Below are positions 25,530 through 33,121 of a stretch of 64,000 nucleotides of DNA, in pieces. The notes beneath the pieces were generated by a model that was given only the letters and a program-made list of their open reading frames with translations, ran no database searches and had not been told where the DNA came from. Position numbers and translations under genes: made by a program. The number at the start of each line of letters is the position of its first letter. Positions within the stretch are counted from its first letter, which is position 1. The DNA lies in NCBI RefSeq assembly GCF_017316025.1, contig NZ_JAFLVT010000008.1:372001-436000 (forward strand). The letters run 5' to 3'. Origin of the DNA: Candidatus Enterococcus myersii (GTDB lineage Bacteria > Bacillota > Bacilli > Lactobacillales > Enterococcaceae).

Positions 25530-25557
25530 GTTAACAAGATTATATTTCTTGGTTAAC
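25530..25557 (-). promoter_or_regulatory. BirA operator overlapping the bioY promoter
   Basis: Two GTTAAC half sites (25530-25535 and 25552-25557) are 16 bases apart, the layout of biotin repressor sites in Firmicutes. A TATAAT box (minus strand, 25539-25544) lies between them, so binding would block transcription. Additional GTTAAC copies occur at 25510-25515 and 25584-25589. Confidence 0.8.
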
Positions 25558-25655
25558 GAAAAGTAAAGTTTTTTTTTGAAATAGTTAACCAAAAAAATTT
25601 AAAATATTGTATGATAGTAAAGAATTCGCTTAAAAAAAGAATTAGAGGAGAAATT

Positions 25656-26087
25656 ATGAAGCAGTTGAAAAAACAGATGCTGGTAGTTTTTGGTATTGTA
25701 GCGCTAGCACTACTCTTATTATCCTTTTATAAACCAGCGGGGAAAGCAGAAAGTGTTAAAGAAGATTTTGCCAGTTCAAAACATTATTCAGAAAAGGAAA
25801 TTCAGGCGGCTGCAGAAGTTGTAAAAGGTGGCTTTTCTGAAGTCTTTAAAAATTGCCGCTTAGATACATTATCGTATCAAGAAAAATTACAAAAATATGC
25901 CCGTCTAAAAAGTGAAAAAGAAGTTGCCCCAAAAACAGAATATTTATTGTTGACCAGTACCCTTTACGTGGGTCCAGCTGGGTATGAAAATTTACGTCCC
26001 AATACTTTTTACCGCGATTGGTGTTGGTATTTAAAGCGAATTGATAAAGGTGAGTGGCAATTGTATTACTTTGGAAATCTGGAATAA
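25656..26087 (+). CDS. Small membrane-anchored extracytoplasmic protein
   Basis: 143 residues from the ATG at 25656 (AGAGGAGAAATT before it). There is one N-terminal membrane helix (about 9-25) and then a soluble domain (28-143) with a conserved-looking aromatic C-terminus (NTFYRDWCWYLKRIDKGEWQLYYFG) and two cysteines. No lipobox is visible, so it is probably an uncleaved anchor. Family unknown to me; it is likely a host gene. It is divergent from bioY and ends before a terminator. Confidence 0.7.
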   Translation: MKQLKKQMLVVFGIVALALLLLSFYKPAGKAESVKEDFASSKHYSEKEIQAAAEVVKGGFSEVFKNCRLDTLSYQEKLQKYARLKSEKEVAPKTEYLLLTSTLYVGPAGYENLRPNTFYRDWCWYLKRIDKGEWQLYYFGNLE

Positions 26088-26127
26088 ATTTCGCTTTAAA
26101 ATAGAAGTGTGATTCCTTAGAAATGTG

Positions 26128-26156
26128 CAGTCGTCTTTTGATGACTGTTTTTTTAT
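26128..26156 (+). terminator. Terminator after the membrane-anchored protein gene
   Basis: Eight pairs (26128-26135/26140-26147, one G-U) around TTTT followed by a run of Ts. Confidence 0.8.
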
Positions 26157-26201
26157 TTAATCCGATACTACAAAAAAGCTGTTTTATGAAACTATGAATA
26201 C

Positions 26202-26363
26202 GATAGGCATGCAAGTATTAATATAACTCTAGATACGTACACACACATTAGCGATGAAGCGAATCGGTTAGCTGTAGAAAATCTCATGGATTATGTTGAT
26301 AATAAGTAAATTCTAAAAAAATCTAAGGTGAAATCGAAGGTAGAATATTTTTTTGACAAATAA
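26202..26363 (+). pseudogene. C-terminal relic of a second tyrosine integrase
   Basis: The frame from 26202 reads HASINITLDTYTHISDEANR and LAVENLMDYVDNK, stop at 26307, then SKVKSKVEYFFDK up to 26361. This lines up with the end of the intact integrase (LGHSSVKTTLDTYTHV, then LMDYLDSK and TKVKTKV). The catalytic tyrosine is present, but the region before it is missing and base deletions disrupt the R-L-G-H segment. The relic has the same strand and the same distance to an att repeat as the intact gene at 39872-41113. Confidence 0.85.
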
Positions 26364-26397
26364 AAAAACGCAAATCCTTGAAGATAAAGGATTTGCG
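26362..26397 (-). terminator. Minus-strand terminator next to the left att site
   Basis: Eleven perfect pairs (26369-26379/26387-26397); the T-run is on the minus strand. It corresponds to the rpsD-side terminator at 41091-41132: before insertion of the present element this hairpin would have followed rpsD. Confidence 0.85.
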
Positions 26398-26411
26398 TAC
26401 AATGTAATCGT

Positions 26412-26435
26412 GATTACATTAATTGGTTGTAGAAT
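26412..26435. repeat. Left attachment repeat (attL)
   Basis: 24 bases identical at 23 positions to 41143-41166 in the rpsD 3' end; on the minus strand it encodes F-Y-N-Q-L-M and the stop, a copy of the S4 C-terminus. Confidence 0.9.
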
Positions 26436-26536
26436 AAAAATCTGGATATTGTTTGGTATCATATTAGAACGATTTGTTGTTGTGTCAATCTTTTTAATTG
26501 GTCTGATATCTAATGATATAAACGAATACTTTTTGA

Positions 26537-26560
26537 AACTAAGGTAAAAACTAAGGTAAA
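26537..26560 (+). repeat. Integrase arm-site repeats, left end
   Basis: Two tandem copies of an AACTAAGGTAAA-type unit, identical over 24 bases to 41044-41067 inside the integrase gene. A diverged pair lies at 26322-26345 in the relic integrase. Confidence 0.75.
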
Positions 26561-26593
26561 AATTGAAGTGTGGGGCATATAGGAAAGGGAGAG

Positions 26594-27247
26594 CTAATTA
26601 TTAGTATTCCCTTTTTTTATAGCCTTTTGTATACACCGTTCTATATCTTTCATATTTTTCGCATCATCCTCGTATCCTAATAAAACTAGCATGTCAATAT
26701 AAATGGTGTTATCCATCTCGAAATTACCGTTAACTGAGTGATATAAAGAATTAAATTTCCAGTAAATTCGACCTTTCATAAAATCACTATCTTCTGATTC
26801 TGTATAAAGTACTTCTAGAAGTTTGGGAATTTTATCGTAAGACATTCTCTCAAAAGAGAGTATAAGTGAATTAACCAAAAATTTAATTAGTACGAGTTTA
26901 TACTTGTAAGAAGTTTTAAATTTCTCAAATTGAGCTAATACGTCATTTAGGTTGAATAGCAGATAGTTATCTTCGAATAAAGAAAGGCAGTTTGTATACA
27001 TTGCTAATTCGAAGTATCCCCAATCAGATACTTTTTCTAGATATGTATATAATGTTGTAATTTCTTCACTTGTAACATTTGAGAAGAAGGTACTAGTTTG
27101 TGATAACTTCGTCATTACTGATTTTAATTGGATAATTAAGTATAGATAGAAGACATCTCTAGATTCAGAGTATTCATCTTGTAAGTTTTCTAGATATTCT
27201 TTTATATCTGATTCATTAGATAAGACATTTTTGAATCTTTTTCTCAT
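26594..27247 (-). pseudogene. Rgg-type regulator lacking its DNA-binding domain
   Basis: The 217 residues match the C-terminal helical repeat domain of Rgg/GadR/MutR regulators (DVFYLYLIIQLKSVMTKL, WGYFELAMYTNCLSLF, IYIDMLVLLGY). A full Rgg has about 285 residues and begins with an XRE helix-turn-helix of about 65 residues; here the frame begins at MRKRFKNVLSNE, after the place where that domain ends. Upstream is unrelated DNA (remnant of a surface protein), so the gene was cut by recombination. It could still give a DNA-binding-free peptide receptor, but I treat it as truncated. Confidence 0.75.
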
Positions 27248-27359
27248 TATTCATGGTTTAAAATCCTTTCCTCGGTCCATTTTTGTCCTTTACTTAATTA
27301 CCAGGGTATCAGCTGCCGTCGGGGTATTGGATCATTTCTGTCAATAATTCAGAGGAACT

Positions 27360-27473
27360 GCCGGTGGCAAAGGCATGATCGCCAGTATCATCTTAGGGAT
27401 CATGGTGATGGGTTGCGGCGTACTCTACTACCTGCATCCGAAGACGAGAAGAAAAAGCTCACAAAGTAACTAG
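27360..27473 (+). pseudogene. 3' remnant of a cell-wall-anchored (LPXTG-type) protein
   Basis: The frame ending at 27471-27473 encodes AGGKGMIASIILGIMVMGCG, then VLYYLHPKTRRKSSQSN: a hydrophobic helix and basic tail, as in sortase sorting signals. In another frame just before it E-E-L-P is readable (27352-27362), so the LPXTG motif seems broken by a small deletion. No coding frame remains further upstream. The DNA has higher GC than the Rgg fragment beside it, similar to the PTS region. Confidence 0.55.
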
Positions 27474-27480
27474 TAGAAAG

Positions 27481-27530
27481 AGACCGCCACGGTCAACTGT
27501 CGATGAAGACAGGAGTCGTGGCGGTCTTTT
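27481..27530. terminator. Terminator between the surface-protein relic and levR
   Basis: Eleven perfect pairs (AGACCGCCACG/CGTGGCGGTCT) enclose a smaller stem; the T-run is on the plus strand, where it would have ended the surface-protein gene. Confidence 0.75.
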
Positions 27531-27560
27531 ATAGCGTTCAAAAGGAGTTGCTTAGGTCAA

Positions 27561-30086
27561 CTACCCACCCAAAATCTCATACAACACATACAGCTCCCAA
27601 TCAGAAATCGTGATCCGGTAAAACTGCTCCAGATTATACAAAATCGTTTTGATATTCGCTTCGAAAGGTTTGTCGTTGAGCTTAAGGCTGCTGAGTTCTT
27701 CCGGTAGCGGGTAATCGGCACCGCCGAGAATAGTACGTTCCACCATCAAGGCCAGGTGCATCGTCAAGTTGAATTTCATCTTGGCATTCAGCTGCAGACC
27801 GAAGCGGCGTTCACACTTGTCGGTGGTGTCTTCCACCTGACGAATGATCACGTCAGGGTTGAGAAATTCCAGTTTCTCCGAAAGGCCTTCTTTGGAGAAG
27901 AAGTGGATGAATTCATTCAGCATCGGTTTGACGTTGTTGGGATGGATCAAGTGATGGAAGGACTGCTCCAATTGTTGTTCAGCATTGTCATCCAGCACGT
28001 CCAACAGATTCAATGTTGGTACAGCGACGTCGGTATCCAAGTAGGAAGTGGTCAGGATCAAGGAAGTCTCCTTCAAGTATTCCGTTTCGTCGGCGGCGCG
28101 GTCGATGGCGGCGCTGAGTTCGTTGTAATTCAGAATGATCAGCTTGATATCCGGCTTCACGTATTGTTGGCAGATGCCCCGCAGTTTCTTGGAAACGTCC
28201 CGGCCGGAAATGCTGGAGATGATGATGTTTTTCTCCACGGAGAAGCCTTCAAAATATTGGACGTTGGTGACGAAGTTTTCTTCCGCTGCCTTGGCGATGG
28301 TGTGGAAACGGCTGCCGTTCAACAGCTGTTGGCCGATCTCCAAAGCGAAGGAGGTGGTGAGGTTGTTGATTACCAAAAGTTCTCCCAGAATCTGGGGCTT
28401 CAAGCTCTTGTAAAGCTGGGTCAGAGAGCCCATATCCACCAGCATGATCACGCCGTCACCGGTCTCCCGTTCCGAGAGCCAGTTCTTCACCTGAGCCACG
28501 ATATCATGGACCGAGGAGGTGAGGGGCATATTGATGGCGTCGAAAAGGTACTCGCCGCACATTTTGTTGGCGACCCCTTGGATACTGGAGGCGGTGCGCT
28601 CCCCGTGAGCCACCAAGAGGGCGTGATAGCGGATCTCTTCATTGACAGAACCTATGAGTAGGATCGCCAACAAGCATTTGGCTGCCGGAATCAGCTCCAA
28701 AGGCAGTTCTTTGGTCAATAATTGAGCCAAGTGATAGGTTCGGGGCTGTTCCTTCAATAAGCGATACTGAAGGTTTTCCCAGAGGGTCATCGGCAGTTGA
28801 TTCTTGGTAAAGTCCAAGAAACAGCTGACGGTGGCGGTGGCTTCCTCCGTCAAGGGCAGATCCCCTAGTACGCGTCGATTTTGCTCTTGGATGCTAGCGG
28901 TCACTCGTTCCCCCAAGGCCGTGGTGCAGACACTGCCTGCTTCATGGCGTAAGTGATGATGAAGGCTCGCCAGCTCCTCTTGAATCTGGAGCAGCGTTTG
29001 GTCGCTAGCTAACAGTTGTTGAAGCTGGACTTGTTGGGTTTGCAGGTCATCAGGAGCAAAGGCCTCGTTGATCTGGTCGAAATGCAGCTCCAAGGAGGGG
29101 CGTTCGTTGCCTAAAATGAGCTCAATGGTCTCCGCTGTCGGATTCTTTTGTAAAGCGCCGGCACAATACATGCGGATCTCGTTAGCCAGACTGCCGACAT
29201 TGCCGGGATAGGCCCGCTCGCTAAGGTAGTCCAATAATTCCTGACTGATGGCCAAGTCCCGCTTGATCCGTTTGGCTTCTTGCAGGAAAAGATACTTGAT
29301 CAGCTCAAAGCGCTCATAGATCGGTCGTTCATGGAAAGAAGGCAGATCTATGATCACAGAGATTCGGCGATAAAAGGTGGGCAGCAGAACTTCCTCCGGT
29401 GTTTCGGTGGTGGCGAATAAAAGGCGGACTTGGGAATGTTGGAGTTTCTCGTCTTCACCGATAGGACGGAAATTGCCGCTATCCATAAATTGGAAAAGTT
29501 TTTCTTGGTTTTCCTTTGATAGGCGGTGGACTTCATCTAAGAAGAGGACGCCTTGATCCGCTTGCGCCAGCAGACCTTTCCGCTCGCCTTCAGCGCCGGT
29601 AAAGGCCCCTTTGGTGTGACCAAAAAGAATCGACGACAGCAGCTCCGGGTTGTTGGCATAATCGGCACAGTTGAAGACGAAAAATTTCTCTGCTCCTTTG
29701 GCGTTGTTTTGTTTCAAGTAGTCATAGATCAGCTTGGCTAAGAAGCTCTTGCCCACGCCGCTGGGGCCATGGATCAGTAAAGGCAGACCTAACGGCGGAT
29801 ACATCACAGCGGCGATACATTTTTTGATGGCTTCCCGGGCGCTGCCTTGACTGCCGATAAAGGCTTTGAAGACGTCATCAGTAGTCTCGGAGGCAGCGCT
29901 GGCGGGCAACCAATAGACGGGCTTCGTGCCGGTCTGTTTGACAGTGCCCTCTTGTAAGAGCTCGTTTAAGTAGAGACTGGTGGCGGAGCGGCTTAAGTCG
30001 ATCTGTTGGGCGACTTCAGCGGTGGTCAGTCCGGTTTCGTTATTGGATAAAACAGCTAATAATTGCTGGCGAGTTTCTATTTTCAT
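27561..30086 (-). CDS. levR: LevR-type sigma-54 activator of a mannose-family PTS
   Basis: 841 residues from the ATG at 30086 (AAGGGAG eight bases before; a GTG nine bases upstream is too close). Order: N-terminal helix-turn-helix (about 10-50), AAA+ domain with Walker A GPSGVGKS near 107-114 and the sigma-54 contact GAFTGA near 160-165, a first PRD domain, an EIIA-Man-like domain (LLVAHGERTASSIQGVANKM) and a C-terminal PRD (RRFGLQLNAKMKFNLTMHLALMVERTILGG). The activator opens sigma-54 promoters and is tuned by phosphorylation from HPr and EIIB. It lies downstream of the PTS operon, same strand, and its target promoter is at 32938-32952. GC is higher than in the flanking host genes. Confidence 0.93.
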   Translation of the reverse strand: MKIETRQQLLAVLSNNETGLTTAEVAQQIDLSRSATSLYLNELLQEGTVKQTGTKPVYWLPASAASETTDDVFKAFIGSQGSAREAIKKCIAAVMYPPLGLPLLIHGPSGVGKSFLAKLIYDYLKQNNAKGAEKFFVFNCADYANNPELLSSILFGHTKGAFTGAEGERKGLLAQADQGVLFLDEVHRLSKENQEKLFQFMDSGNFRPIGEDEKLQHSQVRLLFATTETPEEVLLPTFYRRISVIIDLPSFHERPIYERFELIKYLFLQEAKRIKRDLAISQELLDYLSERAYPGNVGSLANEIRMYCAGALQKNPTAETIELILGNERPSLELHFDQINEAFAPDDLQTQQVQLQQLLASDQTLLQIQEELASLHHHLRHEAGSVCTTALGERVTASIQEQNRRVLGDLPLTEEATATVSCFLDFTKNQLPMTLWENLQYRLLKEQPRTYHLAQLLTKELPLELIPAAKCLLAILLIGSVNEEIRYHALLVAHGERTASSIQGVANKMCGEYLFDAINMPLTSSVHDIVAQVKNWLSERETGDGVIMLVDMGSLTQLYKSLKPQILGELLVINNLTTSFALEIGQQLLNGSRFHTIAKAAEENFVTNVQYFEGFSVEKNIIISSISGRDVSKKLRGICQQYVKPDIKLIILNYNELSAAIDRAADETEYLKETSLILTTSYLDTDVAVPTLNLLDVLDDNAEQQLEQSFHHLIHPNNVKPMLNEFIHFFSKEGLSEKLEFLNPDVIIRQVEDTTDKCERRFGLQLNAKMKFNLTMHLALMVERTILGGADYPLPEELSSLKLNDKPFEANIKTILYNLEQFYRITISDWELYVLYEILGG

Positions 30087-30191
30087 ATTGCTCACTCCCT
30101 TATGGTTTTCTCCCTACTCTAAACATACCGTAAAAGCGGGTATTCGTCATGTTTCAAGGTGATTCCGGTCAATATTGGAAAAAATGAAAGA

Positions 30192-30243
30192 AATGACGAA
30201 GTATCCCTGCCACCTTTGAGCGACAGGGATACTTCTTTTTCTA
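30192..30243. terminator. Terminator between IID and levR
   Basis: AAGTATCCCTG/CAGGGATACTT (11 perfect pairs; 30199-30209 and 30225-30235) with A-rich and T-rich flanks on both sides. Confidence 0.7.
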
Positions 30244-30262
30244 TTCCCATTCTTACAAACCT

Positions 30263-31093
30263 TTAGCAGATCCCTAGTAAACCTAAGATGATCCCTAGGA
30301 ACATGATAGCGAACATCACGATGTTGACGTTGACTTTCTTACGTAGCAGGTAGAAGGCCAGCAAAGTCACACACAGTGGCACGATACCGATGAAAAGTTG
30401 GTCCAAATAGTCTTGGATCTTCATCGCTTCTTCGGCACCTTTAGCAGAAACTTCCAGGATCGTTTTGAATTTCACGTTGGAAGCCGTCATGGAGCCCATC
30501 ATCATCAAACCTAACATACTGGAAGCTTTGGTGAGGATCTTCATTCCGCCAGATTCGTACATTTTTTTGATGAAGCTGGCACCAACGGAGTAGCCGCTGT
30601 ACAAAGCATAGTAATGGATCAAGAAGGCTGGGATGTTATACAAAGCTAAGAACACGATGGCTCCTAAGGGAGAACCAGTGGAAGCGATGGAGATCCCGAT
30701 CCCAGCTGCGATGACCCGCAGGATCCCCCAGAAGAAGGAATCACCGATCCCAGAGATAGGGCCCATCAAGGAAGCCTTAACGGCGGTGATGGAGCTGTCA
30801 TCGAAGGTTGGGTCTTCACTGTTTTGTTTTTCCATGGGGGCTACCAGCCCCATGATGAAGTTGTTGATATGCATGGTGGCATTGAACCAAGTGGTATGGC
30901 GGACCAAGGCATCGGCCCGTTCTTCTTTGGTTTTGTAGAAACGATTGATCACTGGTAACAAGGTGTACATGACACCGACTGCGTGGTATTGAGTGGCCCC
31001 AGTCCGGCTGGCATTCATGGTCCAAGACCGCCAGAAGACGGACCGCATCATTTTTTTATCTTCAGGGCTCATATCTTTAGTCATCTTACTCAT
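30263..31093 (-). CDS. PTS mannose-family IID component
   Basis: 276 residues beginning MSKMTKDMSPEDKKMMRSVF. The family pattern is clear: RSWTMNASRTGATQYHAVGV followed by HTTWFNATMHINNFIMGLVAPME and a C-terminal region with several membrane helices. With IIC it forms the membrane channel of the transporter. The start overlaps the IIC stop by four bases. It is the last gene of the operon. A 177-base spacer with a hairpin (30192-30243) separates it from levR. Confidence 0.93.
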   Translation of the reverse strand: MSKMTKDMSPEDKKMMRSVFWRSWTMNASRTGATQYHAVGVMYTLLPVINRFYKTKEERADALVRHTTWFNATMHINNFIMGLVAPMEKQNSEDPTFDDSSITAVKASLMGPISGIGDSFFWGILRVIAAGIGISIASTGSPLGAIVFLALYNIPAFLIHYYALYSGYSVGASFIKKMYESGGMKILTKASSMLGLMMMGSMTASNVKFKTILEVSAKGAEEAMKIQDYLDQLFIGIVPLCVTLLAFYLLRKKVNVNIVMFAIMFLGIILGLLGIC

Positions 31094-31908
31094 GCGAAGA
31101 AATCCTCCTCTTCATCTTCTTTCGTCATAGGGGCACCATTATTGCCGGAATGAGCAACTGCACCGCTTTCGATATCCCGGATCTGCAAGTCCCGTTGGGC
31201 ACTTACGACACAGATCACGACACCTAAGACAGCGACAGCCACAGCTGGCAAGCCTAGGTAAGCTGTCAAAACAAAACCTAAGATATAGAAGACAGCTAGT
31301 TTGTTATCCCAAAGTAACTTCATCAACATTGCGAACCCGACAGCAGGTAGTAAGCCCCCAGCAGCACTTAATCCGTTCATCAGATTTTGGGGAATATTCT
31401 CAACGAAGGTGTTGACTGGGCCACTACCGGCCAGGATGCCGATGAAGGAGATGGAAGCGATGATCACGTAATAGATCACCCAAGTCCCATAATGGAGGGC
31501 AACCACCATTTTTTCATTGCCTTCACGGGCAGCTTTATCCAAAGAAGGTGCGAAGATATTCATAAAGACGTTTTTCAAGAACATAACAACAACGGCAGCT
31601 AACATACCGATCGGCACGGCCAAGGTCATGGCAGCTTTGGTTTCAACATTGGAAATAATTGCAAAGGTCGTTGCCATCGTCGTAGCAGTTACTGGTTCGG
31701 CAGCGATAACACCGCCGATATTGACGTTTCCTAAGAAGATCGCTTCTAGGGAGGCCCCCATCAGGATCCCGGTTTTCATATCGCCCATCAAGATCCCGGT
31801 CACTAGACCGACGACTAGCGGGCGTTCCATCATACTTTGGCCTGTTAGGTAATTACCTGCGAAACAGATAAAGACGGCTAACGCGGCCATGGTTGCGTGC
31901 ATCAACAT
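31090..31908 (-). CDS. PTS mannose-family IIC component
   Basis: 272 residues with about seven membrane helices; MLMHATMAALAVFICFAGNY, QSMMERPLVVGLVTGILMGD and a GNVNIGGVIAAEPVTATTMA segment are typical of the IIC subunit of the mannose/fructose/sorbose family. The acidic C-terminus (KEDEEEDFF) reaches the cytoplasm. Substrate cannot be read from the sequence; mannose, fructose and amino sugars are typical of the family. Confidence 0.93.
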   Translation of the reverse strand: MLMHATMAALAVFICFAGNYLTGQSMMERPLVVGLVTGILMGDMKTGILMGASLEAIFLGNVNIGGVIAAEPVTATTMATTFAIISNVETKAAMTLAVPIGMLAAVVVMFLKNVFMNIFAPSLDKAAREGNEKMVVALHYGTWVIYYVIIASISFIGILAGSGPVNTFVENIPQNLMNGLSAAGGLLPAVGFAMLMKLLWDNKLAVFYILGFVLTAYLGLPAVAVAVLGVVICVVSAQRDLQIRDIESGAVAHSGNNGAPMTKEDEEEDFFA

Positions 31909-31928
31909 AATTTTTTCCCTCCCTTATC

Positions 31929-32426
31929 CTAGACTTTCGCTACTGCGTCTTTGAGACTCAGCTGCGGATTTGATGGCAATACTTGGTTGTAGCTGTTGAC
32001 CCGAGTCAGTTGGGCTAATTCTTTCGCCGCCGCTAATTCCTCAGGGTTTAATTGCACACTTGGAAAGATCATCGTTTTTGATTTCGGATCGGATTTGTCG
32101 AAGCGGCCAGCGTTGGCAACATTGACGGTTTCTAGGTCTTCCACGTTTTGGGCGATCTTATTGGCATCGCTGACGGAGTTCACGATCACGAACATCCGTT
32201 TATCTTTGCCCCGAGGATCGTTGAAGACGTTGATGGCGTCATCGACTTTTCGGATCAATAATTTCATGCCGTTGGGCACGGCCATCTTCAAGGTCATTTG
32301 CATGACTTCGTTGTTGGCTGCTTCGTCATTAGCAACTACTAACAGGGGTGCGTTCAATTCTTTGGTCCATACTACGGCTACTTGTCCGTGGATCAAGCGG
32401 TCGTCTACACGAATTTGGGTGATCAT
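31929..32426 (-). CDS. PTS mannose-family IIB component
   Basis: 165 residues; MITQIRVDDRLIHGQVAVVW carries the phospho-acceptor histidine (His13) of the family. It hands phosphate from IIA to the incoming sugar. A GGAGGAATG ribosome site precedes it. IIA and IIB are separate proteins here, as in many LevR-controlled operons. Confidence 0.95.
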   Translation of the reverse strand: MITQIRVDDRLIHGQVAVVWTKELNAPLLVVANDEAANNEVMQMTLKMAVPNGMKLLIRKVDDAINVFNDPRGKDKRMFVIVNSVSDANKIAQNVEDLETVNVANAGRFDKSDPKSKTMIFPSVQLNPEELAAAKELAQLTRVNSYNQVLPSNPQLSLKDAVAKV

Positions 32427-32459
32427 TTTTCATTCCTCCAGTTTTGGGTGTGGGTTGGT

Positions 32460-32882
32460 TTAATCGAAGATCGAATCATCGTCTTCGTCGGCGATCTGAG
32501 TCGGTACCACTTGTACCTGACTTTCACTGACGGCTTGTTGGATCTGTTCCAGGCTGAGGGCTTCGTCACCGCCTAAGAATAGGACGGATAAGATTACTGC
32601 CAGGTTGGCATTGGTGATGATGACGATGTTGTCTTTTTTGGCATTCATTAGTTCAGTGAAGGCCTTTTGGTTGACGCTGCCGCCGAAGAGATCGGTGAAG
32701 ATAAAGCCTTGTTCCTCCGGTTGGACGGAAGCGATGAATTCATCGATGGCGGGGGTGTAATCTTCGTCGATGATGTAGGCGTTGATGACTTGGAAGTCAT
32801 TGCCTTTGTCCGCCAGAATGTTCAAGGAGCTTTGGAAGCCTTTGGCTAATTCGCCGTGAGTGGCGATCAAATATTTCCGCAT
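32460..32882 (-). CDS. PTS mannose-family IIA component
   Basis: 140 residues from the ATG at 32882 (GAGGTG before it). MRKYLIATHGELAKGFQSSL holds the phospho-acceptor histidine (His9); FIFTDLFGGSVNQKAF is also characteristic. It receives phosphate from HPr. It is the first gene of the operon, 56 bases downstream of the sigma-54 promoter. The last residues are a run of acids, a common end in this subfamily. Confidence 0.93.
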   Translation of the reverse strand: MRKYLIATHGELAKGFQSSLNILADKGNDFQVINAYIIDEDYTPAIDEFIASVQPEEQGFIFTDLFGGSVNQKAFTELMNAKKDNIVIITNANLAVILSVLFLGGDEALSLEQIQQAVSESQVQVVPTQIADEDDDSIFD

Positions 32883-32937
32883 GGGTTTCACCTCGCTTTT
32901 GTCTGTGGTTTCGATTTGTTTTTACACTTTACTATAC

Positions 32938-32952
32938 GCAAGAGGTGTGCCA
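32938..32952 (-). promoter_or_regulatory. Sigma-54 (-24/-12) promoter of the PTS operon
   Basis: On the minus strand the sequence is TGGCAC-ACCTC-TTGC, a perfect match to the sigma-54 consensus with a 5-base spacer. It faces the IIA gene and pairs logically with the LevR activator downstream. Confidence 0.92.
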
Positions 32953-32972
32953 AGTTTTTCGTTATGGGAGAA

Positions 32973-33009
32973 TGTTGATGTGGCGGTGTTTATGCTGGAT
33001 GTTGATGTG
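32973..33009 (-). promoter_or_regulatory. Candidate LevR upstream activating sequence
   Basis: TGTTGATGTG is repeated at 32973-32982 and 33000-33009 (27 bases apart), 20-60 bases upstream of the sigma-54 promoter. Enhancer-type sites are expected here; the match to a LevR site is inferred from position and repetition only. Confidence 0.4.
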
Positions 33010-33121
33010 TTTAAACAGATGGTGGGAGTGAGCAAAAAAGGTGGGAATAAGAGTGGTTTTCCGGTACTGAGGGGGAATTTTCCTGTTTTGAATAATGAGG
33101 GGTGCTAGAATTAAAGTAAAG

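Noticed and set aside
26353..26547. A 64-residue plus-strand frame across the left att site
   Set aside because: It runs through the minus-strand terminator and the att repeat and has no ribosome site; it is a by-product of the junction.
27756..28661. A 301-residue plus-strand frame opposite levR
   Set aside because: It is the antisense shadow of a GC-rich, well-conserved gene; composition (His/Gly/Gln-rich) and missing ribosome site speak against a gene.
31996..32463. A 155-residue plus-strand frame opposite the IIB gene
   Set aside because: Antisense shadow of a complete PTS gene with family motifs.
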